The notes: generated by a model from the sequence alone, not told the origin. A stretch of DNA of 64,000 bases from Neobacillus niacini (GCF_030817595.1 NZ_JAUSZN010000001.1:2488001-2552000); one strand, 5' to 3'. Positions 8,129 through 18,266 are shown, counted from the first letter of the stretch. Numbers and translations are program-made.

Positions 8129-9616
8129 TTACGAGAATTTTTCAATCATTTTGCTAATTGGTTTATACTGATCTTTGTATATCTGTCGATATTGTTTATA
8201 CATTTCATGATCAGGCTGTACGACCATGTTATCAGCCTTTATTGTAGCCGCAACGGCATCCTTTAAAGTCGGATATATACCTTCACCTGTTGCTGCGGTT
8301 AGGGCTGCCCCGCAAAGTGCCGCTTCTGTAATATTTGGAAGGAAAAGATCAATGAAAGAAACATCCGCTTTAATCTGCATCCAATAAGGATTGCGGACTC
8401 CGCCTCCAATAACGCTCATTGTGCTAATGCTCAATCTTGTTGTTGTTTCAGCAGCCTCACGAATCATTTCCATTTGAAAGGCGTTCCCTTCAAGAACCGC
8501 TTTAAGAAGATCCGGTTTCTGATGAACTTTCTTTAATCCAAGGAAAGCAGCTTTTGCATGCGGATTGGGATTTGGTGCACCACTTCCGGATAAATATGGA
8601 TAAAAGATAATTCCAGTTGGTCCTTCATCAGCCTGTTCTAAATAGCTATTAATCTTTTCATAGGTTAGGCGGTCGTCACCCAGAATATCACGCATCCATT
8701 CTATTGATCCTCCAGATGATGAATGTCCCCCCATCCAAAAATACATGTTATCAATTGGATGAATACCAAACGACAAGCCAGATTCGTAGTCTTCCAATGT
8801 TAGTTTTCGCTTCGTAAACGTACCCACCAATGTTTCCGCTGTCCCCATTGAATTATAAACATGACCGCTTGTAACGATACCCGCTGCCAAAGAAGAACAA
8901 ATATGGTCATGACCCGCAAGATAAACCTTAGTTTCAAAATTTAAGCCTAGCTTGTTCACGTCTTTTTTCACATTTCCAATTGGCTTTAAACAATGTGTAA
9001 CATGAGGGAATAGTTTCGGATTGAAGTCAAAATGGGTAATAGTTGCATCATCCCACTTATTTTTGTCAATTTGGTATACAAACGTTCGAGCAGCTAATGT
9101 TTGTTCCTCTGCTATTTCTCCTGTTAAACAGTATCCGATAAACGAAGAAATAGATAACCATACAACATTTTGATTAAAAAGCGATGGATCTCGTTCTCTT
9201 AGCCAGAGTAATTTTGCGAGTCCATATTTGAAGGACGTATGGAGCCCAGTTTTGCAAAACTGGGCAAACGAATCAATGTTATTATTTATAAAATTTACAT
9301 ATTCAATTGAGGAATCATCAAACCAAGGAATAATTTCAGTTGCTGGTTTACCTGTATCTGCATTTAGGAGCAGACCACTTTCAGCCATGCTAGTTATACT
9401 CACTGCACGAACGTGCGGGGAGCGGAATGATCCCAAAACTTCTTCAATAAGTTCTGCAATATTGCTCCAAAGAGCTTGAGGATCTATATAGGTGTATCTA
9501 TCATCAGGATGTGTACCATATGGTGTTTGTCTGCTAGATACAACTTTACATGAACCATCCTCATCAAATAAACCTGCTTTAAGATTTGTAGTACCGATAT
9601 CAATAGATAAAAACAT
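8129..9616 (-). CDS. FGGY-family carbohydrate kinase
   Basis: A 495-residue kinase with the phosphate-1 motif Ile-Asp-Ile-Gly-Thr-Thr-Asn-Leu-Lys-Ala near residue 5 and the C-terminal Gly-Gly-Gly-Val-Arg-Asn-Pro-Tyr-Trp-Met motif near 395. FGGY enzymes phosphorylate pentoses, glycerol, aldonates or deoxysugars with ATP. The specificity pocket is not recognisable; the sequence differs clearly from the xylulokinase at 35058. The ATG at 9616 is taken because AGGGAG lies eight bases upstream, while the GTG at 9625 is too close. It is 12 bp after the GH20 gene. A perfect 22-bp palindrome lies inside the gene (9244-9265). Confidence 0.85.
   Translation of the reverse strand: MFLSIDIGTTNLKAGLFDEDGSCKVVSSRQTPYGTHPDDRYTYIDPQALWSNIAELIEEVLGSFRSPHVRAVSITSMAESGLLLNADTGKPATEIIPWFDDSSIEYVNFINNNIDSFAQFCKTGLHTSFKYGLAKLLWLRERDPSLFNQNVVWLSISSFIGYCLTGEIAEEQTLAARTFVYQIDKNKWDDATITHFDFNPKLFPHVTHCLKPIGNVKKDVNKLGLNFETKVYLAGHDHICSSLAAGIVTSGHVYNSMGTAETLVGTFTKRKLTLEDYESGLSFGIHPIDNMYFWMGGHSSSGGSIEWMRDILGDDRLTYEKINSYLEQADEGPTGIIFYPYLSGSGAPNPNPHAKAAFLGLKKVHQKPDLLKAVLEGNAFQMEMIREAAETTTRLSISTMSVIGGGVRNPYWMQIKADVSFIDLFLPNITEAALCGAALTAATGEGIYPTLKDAVAATIKADNMVVQPDHEMYKQYRQIYKDQYKPISKMIEKFS
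9244..9265. repeat. Perfect 22-bp palindrome inside the FGGY kinase gene
   Basis: The half-site GCCCAGTTTTG is followed directly by its exact reverse complement. In the transcript it can fold into a nine-pair stem with a TGCA loop. It is read as Ala-Gln-Phe-Cys-Lys-Thr-Gly, an ordinary stretch of the kinase. Confidence 0.7.
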
Positions 9617-9628
9617 CTTGTACACTCC

Positions 9629-11512
9629 CTATACAGAAAAGCTTCCTGCTGTTACAATCCGGTGATATGAATTTCTTCCTAGAGCACCATTAGGCATTTT
9701 CCACGGGGCATCAAAATAAAGGCGTTCTTCCTCTAATTCCTCAATCGCAGCAATATTTCCATCAAGCCACAGCCGGAGACGATACTCCGCTGTTTCTAAC
9801 CTGGATAATACCCCTCCGTAGCGAATATCAATGACTTCCCAGCCAAATGGCTTATTAGAGGAAAACCATAATGTTCGATGAAGCTTTCGTAAATCATCAA
9901 TCATGTTACGAAGCATATCAATCTTAGTGTTTATCTGAGCGACTCCTGTTTTATCTTTTCTGTCATATGCCTCTTTAAGTTGTATTCCTATTTCAGCTTT
10001 AATGCTTAAAACATGCGCAAGTTGTGTGTAAAAGGAAAACATTTCGGAGAATTCATTATTTCTATTTATTGCTTTTTCTAATCTATCAGCTAAGCCTTTG
10101 TAATGGTCATTTAATGGTAATGCTCGGATATTCTCGTCGTATAAACCAATTAAAACATCCTGCCATAATAAAAATTTCGATGGGTGGGATTCGTGCAAGT
10201 TATCCTTTGAAACACCAGGTGTTTCATCAAATTCATTTAAAGAAAGAAAATCCTCCCAATTACCGCCTGTACAGAATGAAAAACGTCTAGCTAAATGGTC
10301 ATCACTGACATCTTGGCGATATCCATGTTCAGCGAAGAGCTGCAGTCCTGCTAAACCAGCGTCAGAGTGTGTTTCGGCTCCGTTATCGCCCCACATTGTT
10401 GCAAAAACTTCATTAATTCCTTCTTTTTTACAAGCTGCTAGAGCAGCATTCGTAGTAACGACTGTTTTTCCGTAGTTCGGGGCAATGCCATTCCACGTCC
10501 ATACTCCTCCAGCAAAAATCGGTTCTGAACCAAATTCTTTATGTTTTTGTAAAAAGGTCCGGTAAAATTCCTCATCCGTATGATAATAATCCCAATATAC
10601 AAATTGAACATCTTTTGGCATAGATTCAATTACGTCATCTGGAATGTTCGAATGTAGGTCATAGTAATTTCCTGTCTTTGACCCAAGTCGAAAATACATA
10701 TCGCTCCATATCATCGGTTTTAACGACAACTTTTCAGCCAAGGATACAACCCGCTCGAGGTGTTTATTCATAATATCAAAGCGTTTTTCGTATCCGTGCT
10801 CCTCCAAGTATTTTCCTAAGCCAAGCTGATGTGCTTCATCCATTCCAATATGGATCCGCTTACTTCTGTATGGACGTGATGCGGCTTTTAACATATCTTC
10901 AATAAATATATAGGTTTCTTCATGATCCGCTAATAAGATATCTGTCGTATCCCTGATACTTGCGGCATAATTCCATTTCAGTGCCTCTGCTAAATGCGCA
11001 AGTGTTTGGATACATGGAATCATTTCAATACCGAACGCATCTGCATAGTCATCGCAGGCTTGTAATTCCTTCTCTGTATATCTACCGCGCATATAGCCGA
11101 AATATGGGTATTTCTCGACCGAAAAGGTATCCTCAGTGTACATCATGACAATATTCAAACCCATTAAAGCCATTTTTCGTAAAAGAGTCTGAATCCCTTC
11201 TAAGGTCAATACGGCATTACGCGAGCAATCGACCATCACACCGTTCGTTTTAAATTGCGGCTCTTCAATGATTTCAAATTGGTTGCTCTCTTCAAACTCC
11301 TGCAGCCACAATCCTAATGCACGGAAAAAGTGAATTTTTTCTTGGTAGCAAATTTCTCCTCTGTCTTGTTGACAGAAAGCTGTTAATGGTCCAGTTTGTT
11401 GTTTCACATATAACGGAAATCCATCTTTTGATTGCTGAATATTTAGCTCAATACAAATAATCTCCAAACCTTGTTCAAGGCCCTTCAAATCACCGCTAAA
11501 ATTTATTTTCAT
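9629..11512 (-). CDS. Family 20 glycoside hydrolase (exo-beta-N-acetylhexosaminidase)
   Basis: A 627-residue GH20 enzyme. A short N-terminal GH20b-like domain (about 1-75) precedes the TIM barrel (about 80-400). The catalytic pair is seen as His-Ile-Gly-Met-Asp-Glu-Ala-His near residues 221-228, where Asp positions the substrate acetamido group and Glu is the acid/base. A helical C-terminal region follows. There is no signal peptide, so it acts on imported oligosaccharides and releases GlcNAc or GalNAc. Length and layout recall the pneumococcal N-glycan enzyme GH20C, which sits beside GH38 and ROK genes as here; this is recollection of the family, not an alignment. NagA downstream fits GlcNAc catabolism. 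Its weak ribosome site lies in the 8-bp gap after GH1. Confidence 0.85.
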   Translation of the reverse strand: MKINFSGDLKGLEQGLEIICIELNIQQSKDGFPLYVKQQTGPLTAFCQQDRGEICYQEKIHFFRALGLWLQEFEESNQFEIIEEPQFKTNGVMVDCSRNAVLTLEGIQTLLRKMALMGLNIVMMYTEDTFSVEKYPYFGYMRGRYTEKELQACDDYADAFGIEMIPCIQTLAHLAEALKWNYAASIRDTTDILLADHEETYIFIEDMLKAASRPYRSKRIHIGMDEAHQLGLGKYLEEHGYEKRFDIMNKHLERVVSLAEKLSLKPMIWSDMYFRLGSKTGNYYDLHSNIPDDVIESMPKDVQFVYWDYYHTDEEFYRTFLQKHKEFGSEPIFAGGVWTWNGIAPNYGKTVVTTNAALAACKKEGINEVFATMWGDNGAETHSDAGLAGLQLFAEHGYRQDVSDDHLARRFSFCTGGNWEDFLSLNEFDETPGVSKDNLHESHPSKFLLWQDVLIGLYDENIRALPLNDHYKGLADRLEKAINRNNEFSEMFSFYTQLAHVLSIKAEIGIQLKEAYDRKDKTGVAQINTKIDMLRNMIDDLRKLHRTLWFSSNKPFGWEVIDIRYGGVLSRLETAEYRLRLWLDGNIAAIEELEEERLYFDAPWKMPNGALGRNSYHRIVTAGSFSV

Positions 11513-11520
11513 ATAAACAC

Positions 11521-12864
11521 CTACAATTCAAACCAATGGTTTTGATTCAATTTTTTATACCAGAAATAGCTGTCTTTTTTAGTTCGCTGCAATGTATGAT
11601 AATCAACATGAACTAGACCGAACCGCATGCTATACCCATAGGACCATTCGAAGTTATCCATCAATGACCAGATACAATAGCCTTTCAAATTCACACCAGA
11701 CTCTAGTGCCCTGCTAATCTGTGTTAAGTGCTGTTTCAAGTATCTGATTCGTTTTTCATCACGAACGCGACCGTTCACAGGATCCTGATTGTATGTTGCA
11801 CCATTTTCGGTTATGTAGATTGGGACATTTCCATATTTATTCTTAATATCCATCAACACCTTGTAAAAGGCATCAGCATAAATGGTAAAACCGATGTCGG
11901 TTTTATCAAATAAACCATCAAGATGTTCACAATCAAACGTCCCTTTACCCTCTTTATATCTTGATACTGTACCAGTATAAAAATTGATTCCTAAAATATC
12001 GATTGGCTGAGAAATGATTTCCATATCGCCTTCTTGAATGTTTACTTTTGCCCCTTTTTTCTCAAACCAATCTACTAAAATTTGTGGATAGCTTCCTTTA
12101 AAGACAGGGTCAAGGAACCATTCCATAAACCATGCAGAGATTCGCTCACATGCCTCAACATCTTCTGGACGGCGGCTAAATGGTTCATACCAAGTAACAT
12201 TTGGTGCATAACCAATTTCACCTGGGATTCCCAATTCTTTAAATCGCTTTACTGCTCGTCCATGTGCTAATAACAAGTGATGAGCAACATCTAGTGAAGT
12301 TTGGAGATCTCTTTCACCAGGAGCCTGTTCGGCAACGAAATATCCTAAAAAAGAGACACACCATGGTTCATTAATGGTTAACCATGATTTAATTTTTCCA
12401 GAAAACTCACGGAACAATAAATCGGAATACTCAACAAACGCCTCAATCGTCGCACGATTCTTCCATCCGCCCTCATCTTGAAGTGCTTGCGGTAAATCCC
12501 AATGATAGATGGTACATAACGGTTCAATTCCGTTTTCTAATAACCTATCAACAAACTGGTGATAATGATCTAATCCTTTTTGATTGACTTCTCCTCTTCC
12601 GTTTGGAAAAATCCTTGGCCACGCAATCGAGAAACGATAGGTATTAACCCCTAATTCTTTTAACAATGCAATATCTTCGTCCATTCGATGATAGCTGTCA
12701 CAAGCAATATCACCATTGTCTCCATTTAGGACCCTACCAGGAATTCGGCTGTAGGTATCCCATATAGACAAACCTCTGCCATCTTCATTATAGGCACCCT
12801 CGATTTGATAAGATGCTGTCGACACGCCGAAGCGAAAATCTTTAGGAAAAGTAATAACTGCCAT
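11521..12864 (-). CDS. Family 1 glycoside hydrolase (beta-glycosidase)
   Basis: A 447-residue GH1 enzyme of standard length. The N terminus Phe-Pro-Lys-Asp-Phe-Arg-Phe-Gly-Val-Ser-Thr-Ala-Ser-Tyr-Gln-Ile-Glu-Gly-Ala is the family signature. The acid/base is in Thr-Ile-Asn-Glu-Pro near residue 165 and the nucleophile in Ile-Thr-Glu-Asn-Gly near 353. The Trp-Ser-Leu-Met-Asp-Asn-Phe-Glu-Trp segment near 405 forms the sugar site. There is no 6-phospho-binding signature, so neutral beta-glucosides, galactosides or mannosides are likely substrates. It is cytoplasmic, with AAAGGGG upstream of the ATG. It lies between the FAD oxidoreductase and GH20 in the operon. Confidence 0.93.
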   Translation of the reverse strand: MAVITFPKDFRFGVSTASYQIEGAYNEDGRGLSIWDTYSRIPGRVLNGDNGDIACDSYHRMDEDIALLKELGVNTYRFSIAWPRIFPNGRGEVNQKGLDHYHQFVDRLLENGIEPLCTIYHWDLPQALQDEGGWKNRATIEAFVEYSDLLFREFSGKIKSWLTINEPWCVSFLGYFVAEQAPGERDLQTSLDVAHHLLLAHGRAVKRFKELGIPGEIGYAPNVTWYEPFSRRPEDVEACERISAWFMEWFLDPVFKGSYPQILVDWFEKKGAKVNIQEGDMEIISQPIDILGINFYTGTVSRYKEGKGTFDCEHLDGLFDKTDIGFTIYADAFYKVLMDIKNKYGNVPIYITENGATYNQDPVNGRVRDEKRIRYLKQHLTQISRALESGVNLKGYCIWSLMDNFEWSYGYSMRFGLVHVDYHTLQRTKKDSYFWYKKLNQNHWFEL

Positions 12865-12906
12865 GATGTTTAACCCCTTTCGATATGAAACTATTCACAG
12901 TTGAAA

Positions 12907-12942
12907 GGAATGCACAAGTATATTGCATATGCCGTGCACTCC
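12907..12942 (-). other. Intercistronic hairpin upstream of GH1
   Basis: GGAATGCAC (12907-12915) pairs with GTGCACTCC (12934-12942) with one wobble, in the 89-bp gap between the FAD oxidoreductase stop and the GH1 ribosome site. There is no U-tract. It may be an mRNA processing or stabilising stem. Confidence 0.4.
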
Positions 12943-12953
12943 CATCATTGAAT

Positions 12954-15900
12954 CTAGGAAAATATTCTTCTTGTAATTACTTCATTTTCGTTAACTTGAT
13001 CTGTTACCTCGGTATATGGCTGCGGCTTAAGATTGGTTTTTTCATTCTCCAGCCAGTCTCTCCAAGCTTTTTGATCCTTTTCACAACTTAATCCGATCAA
13101 TCGCTGTAACTCTGAAGATGCCTGCTTACTAAGGAGGGAACGAACATCCAAAAGATAGTTGATTAGGATTTCATACCCATTTGCACTTCCACACCGTGCC
13201 AAAGCCCGGCCAATAGCTAATTCCAGCAGGGCGCGACGTTCTAAGAAATAGTCGGCTTGATGCCCCTCATAACAATACTGATTGCATAAAGCTGGTATTA
13301 GATGAAGCTGTTCAAGGAAAGGAATCGCTTCCACTTCACCTAACCTCTCGGCACCCATGCATATCGAATGAATATAGTAAAAAATCCCCCACATTTTATC
13401 TTTAAAATCTTCTTCCGATGGATTTAATAAATCCGCTACTCGTTTCCATACGTTAATACTCCGTTTATCCCTTGTTAATCCTAATGAATAGAGTAAATAA
13501 CAGACATCAGGCATTGCACCATGATCAGGCGGCATCGTAACATACAGGATATCGGCAGTCCGTTTAGGAAGCTGATCCTCTAGCATACTCATAATTTCAG
13601 AGATTAGAGCTGGTACTCCTGTTGTTGAACCATACAGGGCCAATGCTTGGGCAATACGAACTTTACGAATTCCTTGTGCTTCATGATAGGCTTGTTCAAG
13701 AAAAGGAATAATTCGTTTTCCTGCAGTACATATTTCCACAAATGGAATGCGTTTTTGATAGATTTCATTCATCCGCATATTTGAGTATTCATATAAAGGC
13801 TCATATACCTCGATGGATTCAATCAAACTGATTAATTCCTCATCAGAATAAGGAAGAAAATCTATTTTTCTTGTTAGAATGGTTTCTGGTATTAATTTTT
13901 CTGTTATGATTCTTTCCTGCAATTTTTTACAATCTATTTGTCTAGGATATTGATTTTCCTTAACGGCCATTGCTGCGGCAAGAGCAGCAATACCTCCTAA
14001 GTTTTCTAAATCAGATTGCATTCGAATGGCAGGCAGGGCATCGTGAGTAGCGGATATTGCCTTACCAACTACTAAGATTCCATCAAGACCCTTTGGTAAT
14101 AACATTCGATAAGGGATCTCAATCTCGAGATTTGGTGGAATTAATCCAGCATGTAACCAGTTTGCCTCACTGATTCCTTTCATATCATGATTGCTAAAAT
14201 GAATATTGATACAATCCGACCAGCTTCGCTGCAGCAACTGGTCGGTCATATTCATGACGACATCACCGATAATATGACGACTTTCTCGCGGGGCTACGTA
14301 GATGCCATGATCATGGCAACCGTCCACATCCTCACTGCAACGTCGTCTCCCCGCTAGAATCGCTCTTGTGTAATCTAATACATCCGATACATTGACCATA
14401 CTGGTGAAATTATTTTGCAGCTTTCCTGGCTCTTTATATTGGGCTAATGAGTACCACATGACAACATGATCCCGGGCAGAGCCATAAGCGAATTCTGCTC
14501 CAGCAAAAGCAGCTAGGTCTCCATCTCCAGTTGCGTCAATTACACAGTCAGCGAAAACAACCCCTGCTCCCCATCTCGTTGCAACAAGGCTGCCACATAC
14601 CTGAGTCCCTTTTTTAACTGCTCCGAACGTAATAGTATTGAATAGAAGTTTAACTCCTAACCTAGTCGCTTCATCTAAAAGTGCAAACTTTTTTGCTTCA
14701 ATATTCCATTTATGGCCTTTATACTTTATTCTTCTTTGGGTATTATGGACAAGTTCCGTTATCTTTTCAGCATATCCATGGCGTTTACCAAACCAATAGC
14801 TATCAACACCGCCAAATGTACCGGTACCGCCGAGACCAGGATTCAAATCCACGAGGATCGTGTTCATTCCTTCTTTAGCCGACACAATCGAAGCCGAGGC
14901 ACCACTTGAGCCACCTCCGGCAACGAGCACATGTGCTCTTTTAGATAAATAGATTTCTTGTTTTGGAACATCTCCATATTCAACCTTACGCTCTAAAAAG
15001 CCCGTAGGTATGTTAAATTCATAAGGCTGAATATCATCAGGGACTTGAATACTTTCCGTGATAGTCTGTTGACCTTGAAAAGGCAAATCTTTGACTTGTT
15101 CTGCAAATTGCTCTGCTAATACAGCGGATTTAACAGGGTCAAGCCAGTCTGTATTAACATTTTCATGAACATCTTTATAAAAGCTCCATACATTGGGGCT
15201 GACAGTTAATTTTTCAATATGAATAGGCTGGTCAGTGGGTTGTTCTACTGGTTTTAACGGATAAGGCCCCTTTAATTCATATGAACCTGCACATAACAAT
15301 GCTTTATTAAATGCCGGAATATGATGAACAAGATATTCTGCAAGCTCAATTCCTAGTTTTTGTGCAGTGTACTCACGTTTTTGATTTGCAGTTAAATTAT
15401 TTTCTGCGGGTAATTTCAATTGATATTCTACATAGAAATGCCCATTTTCATGGTAGCCTTTATAAACGGTAACTTTGTTATCCAAAATCCCCAATTCTAA
15501 AGGGACTTCCCATTCTGCTTGAGAAATTTCTTGGACATTGGAAAACTCTAAAACTCTTTTATAGCACGACTGGCTGCTATTCCCTAATGCTGCTATTTTT
15601 AAGCCGGTAAAAAAGGTCGTGATTGCAGTTTCTGTTGCATCCACAATCCCCCTGCAGCGAATTAATTGCCTCCCTGATTTATTGGCAATGATTAGACCAC
15701 GCCGCTTATCAGCTAGATTGATCATCCCAATAGGCATGGAGCAATACAATAATTGAATTCCTGCTGAGAGGAGTTCCTCTTCAAGCTGTATTTTCAATCG
15801 GTCGACATGAAAGACGACCGATTGGGAATGCTCATTGGAGATTATTTTCCCACATGACTTTACACAGGAATCTATCAAACTTGATTTTTTCCCTTGTGGA

Positions 15901-16094
15901 ATTGTAATCCAAGGACTTAATGTAGCTGTTAAATCGCTTCCCAAATAGGTCCTAGATTCAACTACCATGACTTTTTTTCCTTGTTGAGCAAACTTTAGAG
16001 CGCCAGCTAAACCAGCCATTGTTCCACCAATAATGACGACATCCAAATCTGCTAGAATCGGAACAGATTGAGCAGGTAATTGATGAAGGGTCAT
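12954..16094 (-). CDS. FAD-dependent oxidoreductase with two FAD domains and a C-terminal helical region
   Basis: A very long (1046-residue) flavoprotein. Domain 1 begins with the dinucleotide fold Val-Ile-Ile-Gly-Gly-Thr-Met-Ala-Gly near residue 20, a variant glycine motif. Domain 2 begins near residue 388 with Val-Ala-Gly-Gly-Gly-Ser-Ser-Gly-Ala and includes Ala-Thr-Gly-Asp-Gly-Asp-Leu-Ala near 525; it is a full FAD_oxidored-type domain. Residues about 765-1046 are helix-rich and HEAT-like. No signal peptide. The ATG at 16094 has AGGAGG eight bases upstream; the TTG at 16098-16100 is rejected. It lies between GH36 and GH1, so it probably oxidises a sugar or sugar-derived intermediate. The substrate is unknown and the two-domain arrangement is unusual. 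Confidence 0.82.
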   Translation of the reverse strand: MTLHQLPAQSVPILADLDVVIIGGTMAGLAGALKFAQQGKKVMVVESRTYLGSDLTATLSPWITIPQGKKSSLIDSCVKSCGKIISNEHSQSVVFHVDRLKIQLEEELLSAGIQLLYCSMPIGMINLADKRRGLIIANKSGRQLIRCRGIVDATETAITTFFTGLKIAALGNSSQSCYKRVLEFSNVQEISQAEWEVPLELGILDNKVTVYKGYHENGHFYVEYQLKLPAENNLTANQKREYTAQKLGIELAEYLVHHIPAFNKALLCAGSYELKGPYPLKPVEQPTDQPIHIEKLTVSPNVWSFYKDVHENVNTDWLDPVKSAVLAEQFAEQVKDLPFQGQQTITESIQVPDDIQPYEFNIPTGFLERKVEYGDVPKQEIYLSKRAHVLVAGGGSSGASASIVSAKEGMNTILVDLNPGLGGTGTFGGVDSYWFGKRHGYAEKITELVHNTQRRIKYKGHKWNIEAKKFALLDEATRLGVKLLFNTITFGAVKKGTQVCGSLVATRWGAGVVFADCVIDATGDGDLAAFAGAEFAYGSARDHVVMWYSLAQYKEPGKLQNNFTSMVNVSDVLDYTRAILAGRRRCSEDVDGCHDHGIYVAPRESRHIIGDVVMNMTDQLLQRSWSDCINIHFSNHDMKGISEANWLHAGLIPPNLEIEIPYRMLLPKGLDGILVVGKAISATHDALPAIRMQSDLENLGGIAALAAAMAVKENQYPRQIDCKKLQERIITEKLIPETILTRKIDFLPYSDEELISLIESIEVYEPLYEYSNMRMNEIYQKRIPFVEICTAGKRIIPFLEQAYHEAQGIRKVRIAQALALYGSTTGVPALISEIMSMLEDQLPKRTADILYVTMPPDHGAMPDVCYLLYSLGLTRDKRSINVWKRVADLLNPSEEDFKDKMWGIFYYIHSICMGAERLGEVEAIPFLEQLHLIPALCNQYCYEGHQADYFLERRALLELAIGRALARCGSANGYEILINYLLDVRSLLSKQASSELQRLIGLSCEKDQKAWRDWLENEKTNLKPQPYTEVTDQVNENEVITRRIFS

Positions 16095-16118
16095 GCTCAA
16101 ATCCTCCTGTGATTTTTG

Positions 16119-18266
16119 TTAGATTTCAATTTCAAGAAGTACTTCCCCAGAAGCATCCTGGCAATCAATGATATAAACCTGCTTATTTTGAGCATCCTTT
16201 TCAACCATTACCTGGTTTCCATTCACAAAGGCTTTTATAGGCTCAGCGTCAGATAAGAATGCAAATACTCCGCCTTCTTTCAAGGTAACTTTGATACCTT
16301 TTTCTGTGTTCCATTTATTACTAATTGCATCCGTACCAATTAGTTTATTGCTTAGGCCGATTGCAGTTATTGATTGACCTATAGGAAGAATTAAATATAG
16401 TGAAACTCCATTCTCACCAAGGCTTACTTCAACCTTACCTTCTTTGCTGACGATAGAATGTTGTTTTGTTAAAACATCATATATTACGAATTTGTCTCCC
16501 ATCAGCTCTGGAACATCCTTTGGGCTGACTGACCCATGAACCGCTTCCGTACCTTCACTTAGATTAAAAGCAGCAACCACTCCAGCACCCTTACATTTGT
16601 TCCATATTTTAAGCGGGGTTTTTGCCTGAATTGGATTAATAAATAAACAATCCTCTGTCGGTACACCAGGCAGTTCACAACGAATAATTTTTCCATCGTT
16701 ATAAACTAATGGCCAAATCATTTCTGGATTCGTTTGGTCGACAGCATCACTAAAATAAATTGGCCCTCCACTTACAACTCGTAAGATCATATTTTGGAGA
16801 TCATCATGGTTTTTGGTCCAATACATATCCCAATCTCCCCAATAGAAAGCACCATGATAAAGGGAGTTATATGCGTTTTGCAAGGCGTGCTCTTTGAAAC
16901 TATTATCCTCTTGTGGAACGAAGTCATCACTATTACGAGATACAGCAGAATATGGGCGATGCCATATATTTTCCTCTGCCATACCCATGCAGTTAATGAC
17001 CGTATTATCAAAATGTAAACTACAGGATGCTTCAAGTGCTGTATGCGCTCCACCTGCCGCTTCGCCTATGGATTGATTGTGCGCCATAAAGTTTGCAATC
17101 GCACTTTGGCTATCCACTTTCACAAAATCAATTCCCTCTTTTTTAAGCTTAGAATGCCATGCATGCCAAAAGCCAAATCCCTCTTCTGCTTTTGGTGATG
17201 GTATGAGGCTGCCATTTTTTGTTTGATATAAATGCTTGTCCAAACTTTTTGCTAACGGACCTTCTGGTGAAATTCCTTCCCAATATCCTGCAAGGGTATG
17301 CCAAACACCTACCCAATTCACGCCAAAATTCTTTTTTAGGATGGAAACTGTATTCGTTAACCCATTTGGGAATTTTTCCTCATCAGCTTCGAAGGAATGG
17401 AGTTTTTTTCCGTCAACCTTAGACCAGCCATCATCAATCATCATCCATTTAACAGGAATATCTTTTTGTTTTAACTCATTTGCTTTTGTTAATATTCCCT
17501 CTTCATTAACAGCATGGTAAAAAGCATCCCAGCTGCACCAGCCCAAGTAATCAAGTATTTCTGGATATTCCTTTTCATCTCTATGTAATACACTTTGTCC
17601 ACATAAGCTTAAAGCTGTTTTCACATTATCGTTCACTAGCTCGAATGGATTATCTGAAGCTGAAAGACTAAAAGCAAACACTGACAGCTTGGTAAAACCG
17701 CCATGAAATGGAGAAACCGAAACCTGTAAGCCCTTTTCAGTTCCGACAAAATCAGTACGTGCTTCTTGTTCACACACTGGCAGGAAATGATAATAATTTT
17801 TATCACTTTTAATGAGCATGGATTGTGTGCGTCCTGGTATTTCCTTGATGTTATTTGTAAAAAATGGGCGAGTCCACCAATCTTTATGTTGATAGTTAGC
17901 CATGATTTCTAATTCTTCTTTTAAAGATAAAATGGTGATATCGATCGCCTGTTGAGCTGCAAAATACTGTTGTTTCTTAAATAATTCATCATTTTGAATG
18001 GCTGCCTCAACAAAAGCAGCAATAAAGGCTCCATAACACTGTAATTTTAAAACAGCAGAAACGGTTTCAGTTTCATCTGCAAAAAGATAACTGTACTCGT
18101 TATAAGTCCCGAGGTGATTTTGACCTGTTCTGTCTGAAACCGTTTTAAAATTTAATGGCAGTTTTGACTGATTTTCAAGAGTTACAGTTACTTGAATACC
18201 TGAAAAAATAGGTTGATTATGATAAAGACATTGAAGAATGTTTTGGTTTTGCTCGATTTGAAACAT
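16119..18266 (-). CDS. Sip1-related GH36-type alpha-galactosidase (raffinose synthase family)
   Basis: A 715-residue protein of the raffinose-synthase/Sip1 branch of GH36. An N-terminal beta domain (about 1-230) is followed by a TIM barrel. Diagnostic stretches are Leu-Gly-Trp-Cys-Ser-Trp-Asp-Ala-Phe near 245, Met-Met-Ile-Asp-Asp-Gly-Trp near 275, the nucleophile Asp in Val-Lys-Val-Asp-Ser near 384 and the acid/base region Ser-Arg-Asn-Ser-Asp-Asp near 444. No signal peptide. It should cleave alpha-galactosides imported by the ABC system; transglycosylation is possible in this family. It begins behind AAAGGAG, 39 bp after the ROK kinase. Confidence 0.85.
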   Translation of the reverse strand: MFQIEQNQNILQCLYHNQPIFSGIQVTVTLENQSKLPLNFKTVSDRTGQNHLGTYNEYSYLFADETETVSAVLKLQCYGAFIAAFVEAAIQNDELFKKQQYFAAQQAIDITILSLKEELEIMANYQHKDWWTRPFFTNNIKEIPGRTQSMLIKSDKNYYHFLPVCEQEARTDFVGTEKGLQVSVSPFHGGFTKLSVFAFSLSASDNPFELVNDNVKTALSLCGQSVLHRDEKEYPEILDYLGWCSWDAFYHAVNEEGILTKANELKQKDIPVKWMMIDDGWSKVDGKKLHSFEADEEKFPNGLTNTVSILKKNFGVNWVGVWHTLAGYWEGISPEGPLAKSLDKHLYQTKNGSLIPSPKAEEGFGFWHAWHSKLKKEGIDFVKVDSQSAIANFMAHNQSIGEAAGGAHTALEASCSLHFDNTVINCMGMAEENIWHRPYSAVSRNSDDFVPQEDNSFKEHALQNAYNSLYHGAFYWGDWDMYWTKNHDDLQNMILRVVSGGPIYFSDAVDQTNPEMIWPLVYNDGKIIRCELPGVPTEDCLFINPIQAKTPLKIWNKCKGAGVVAAFNLSEGTEAVHGSVSPKDVPELMGDKFVIYDVLTKQHSIVSKEGKVEVSLGENGVSLYLILPIGQSITAIGLSNKLIGTDAISNKWNTEKGIKVTLKEGGVFAFLSDAEPIKAFVNGNQVMVEKDAQNKQVYIIDCQDASGEVLLEIEI

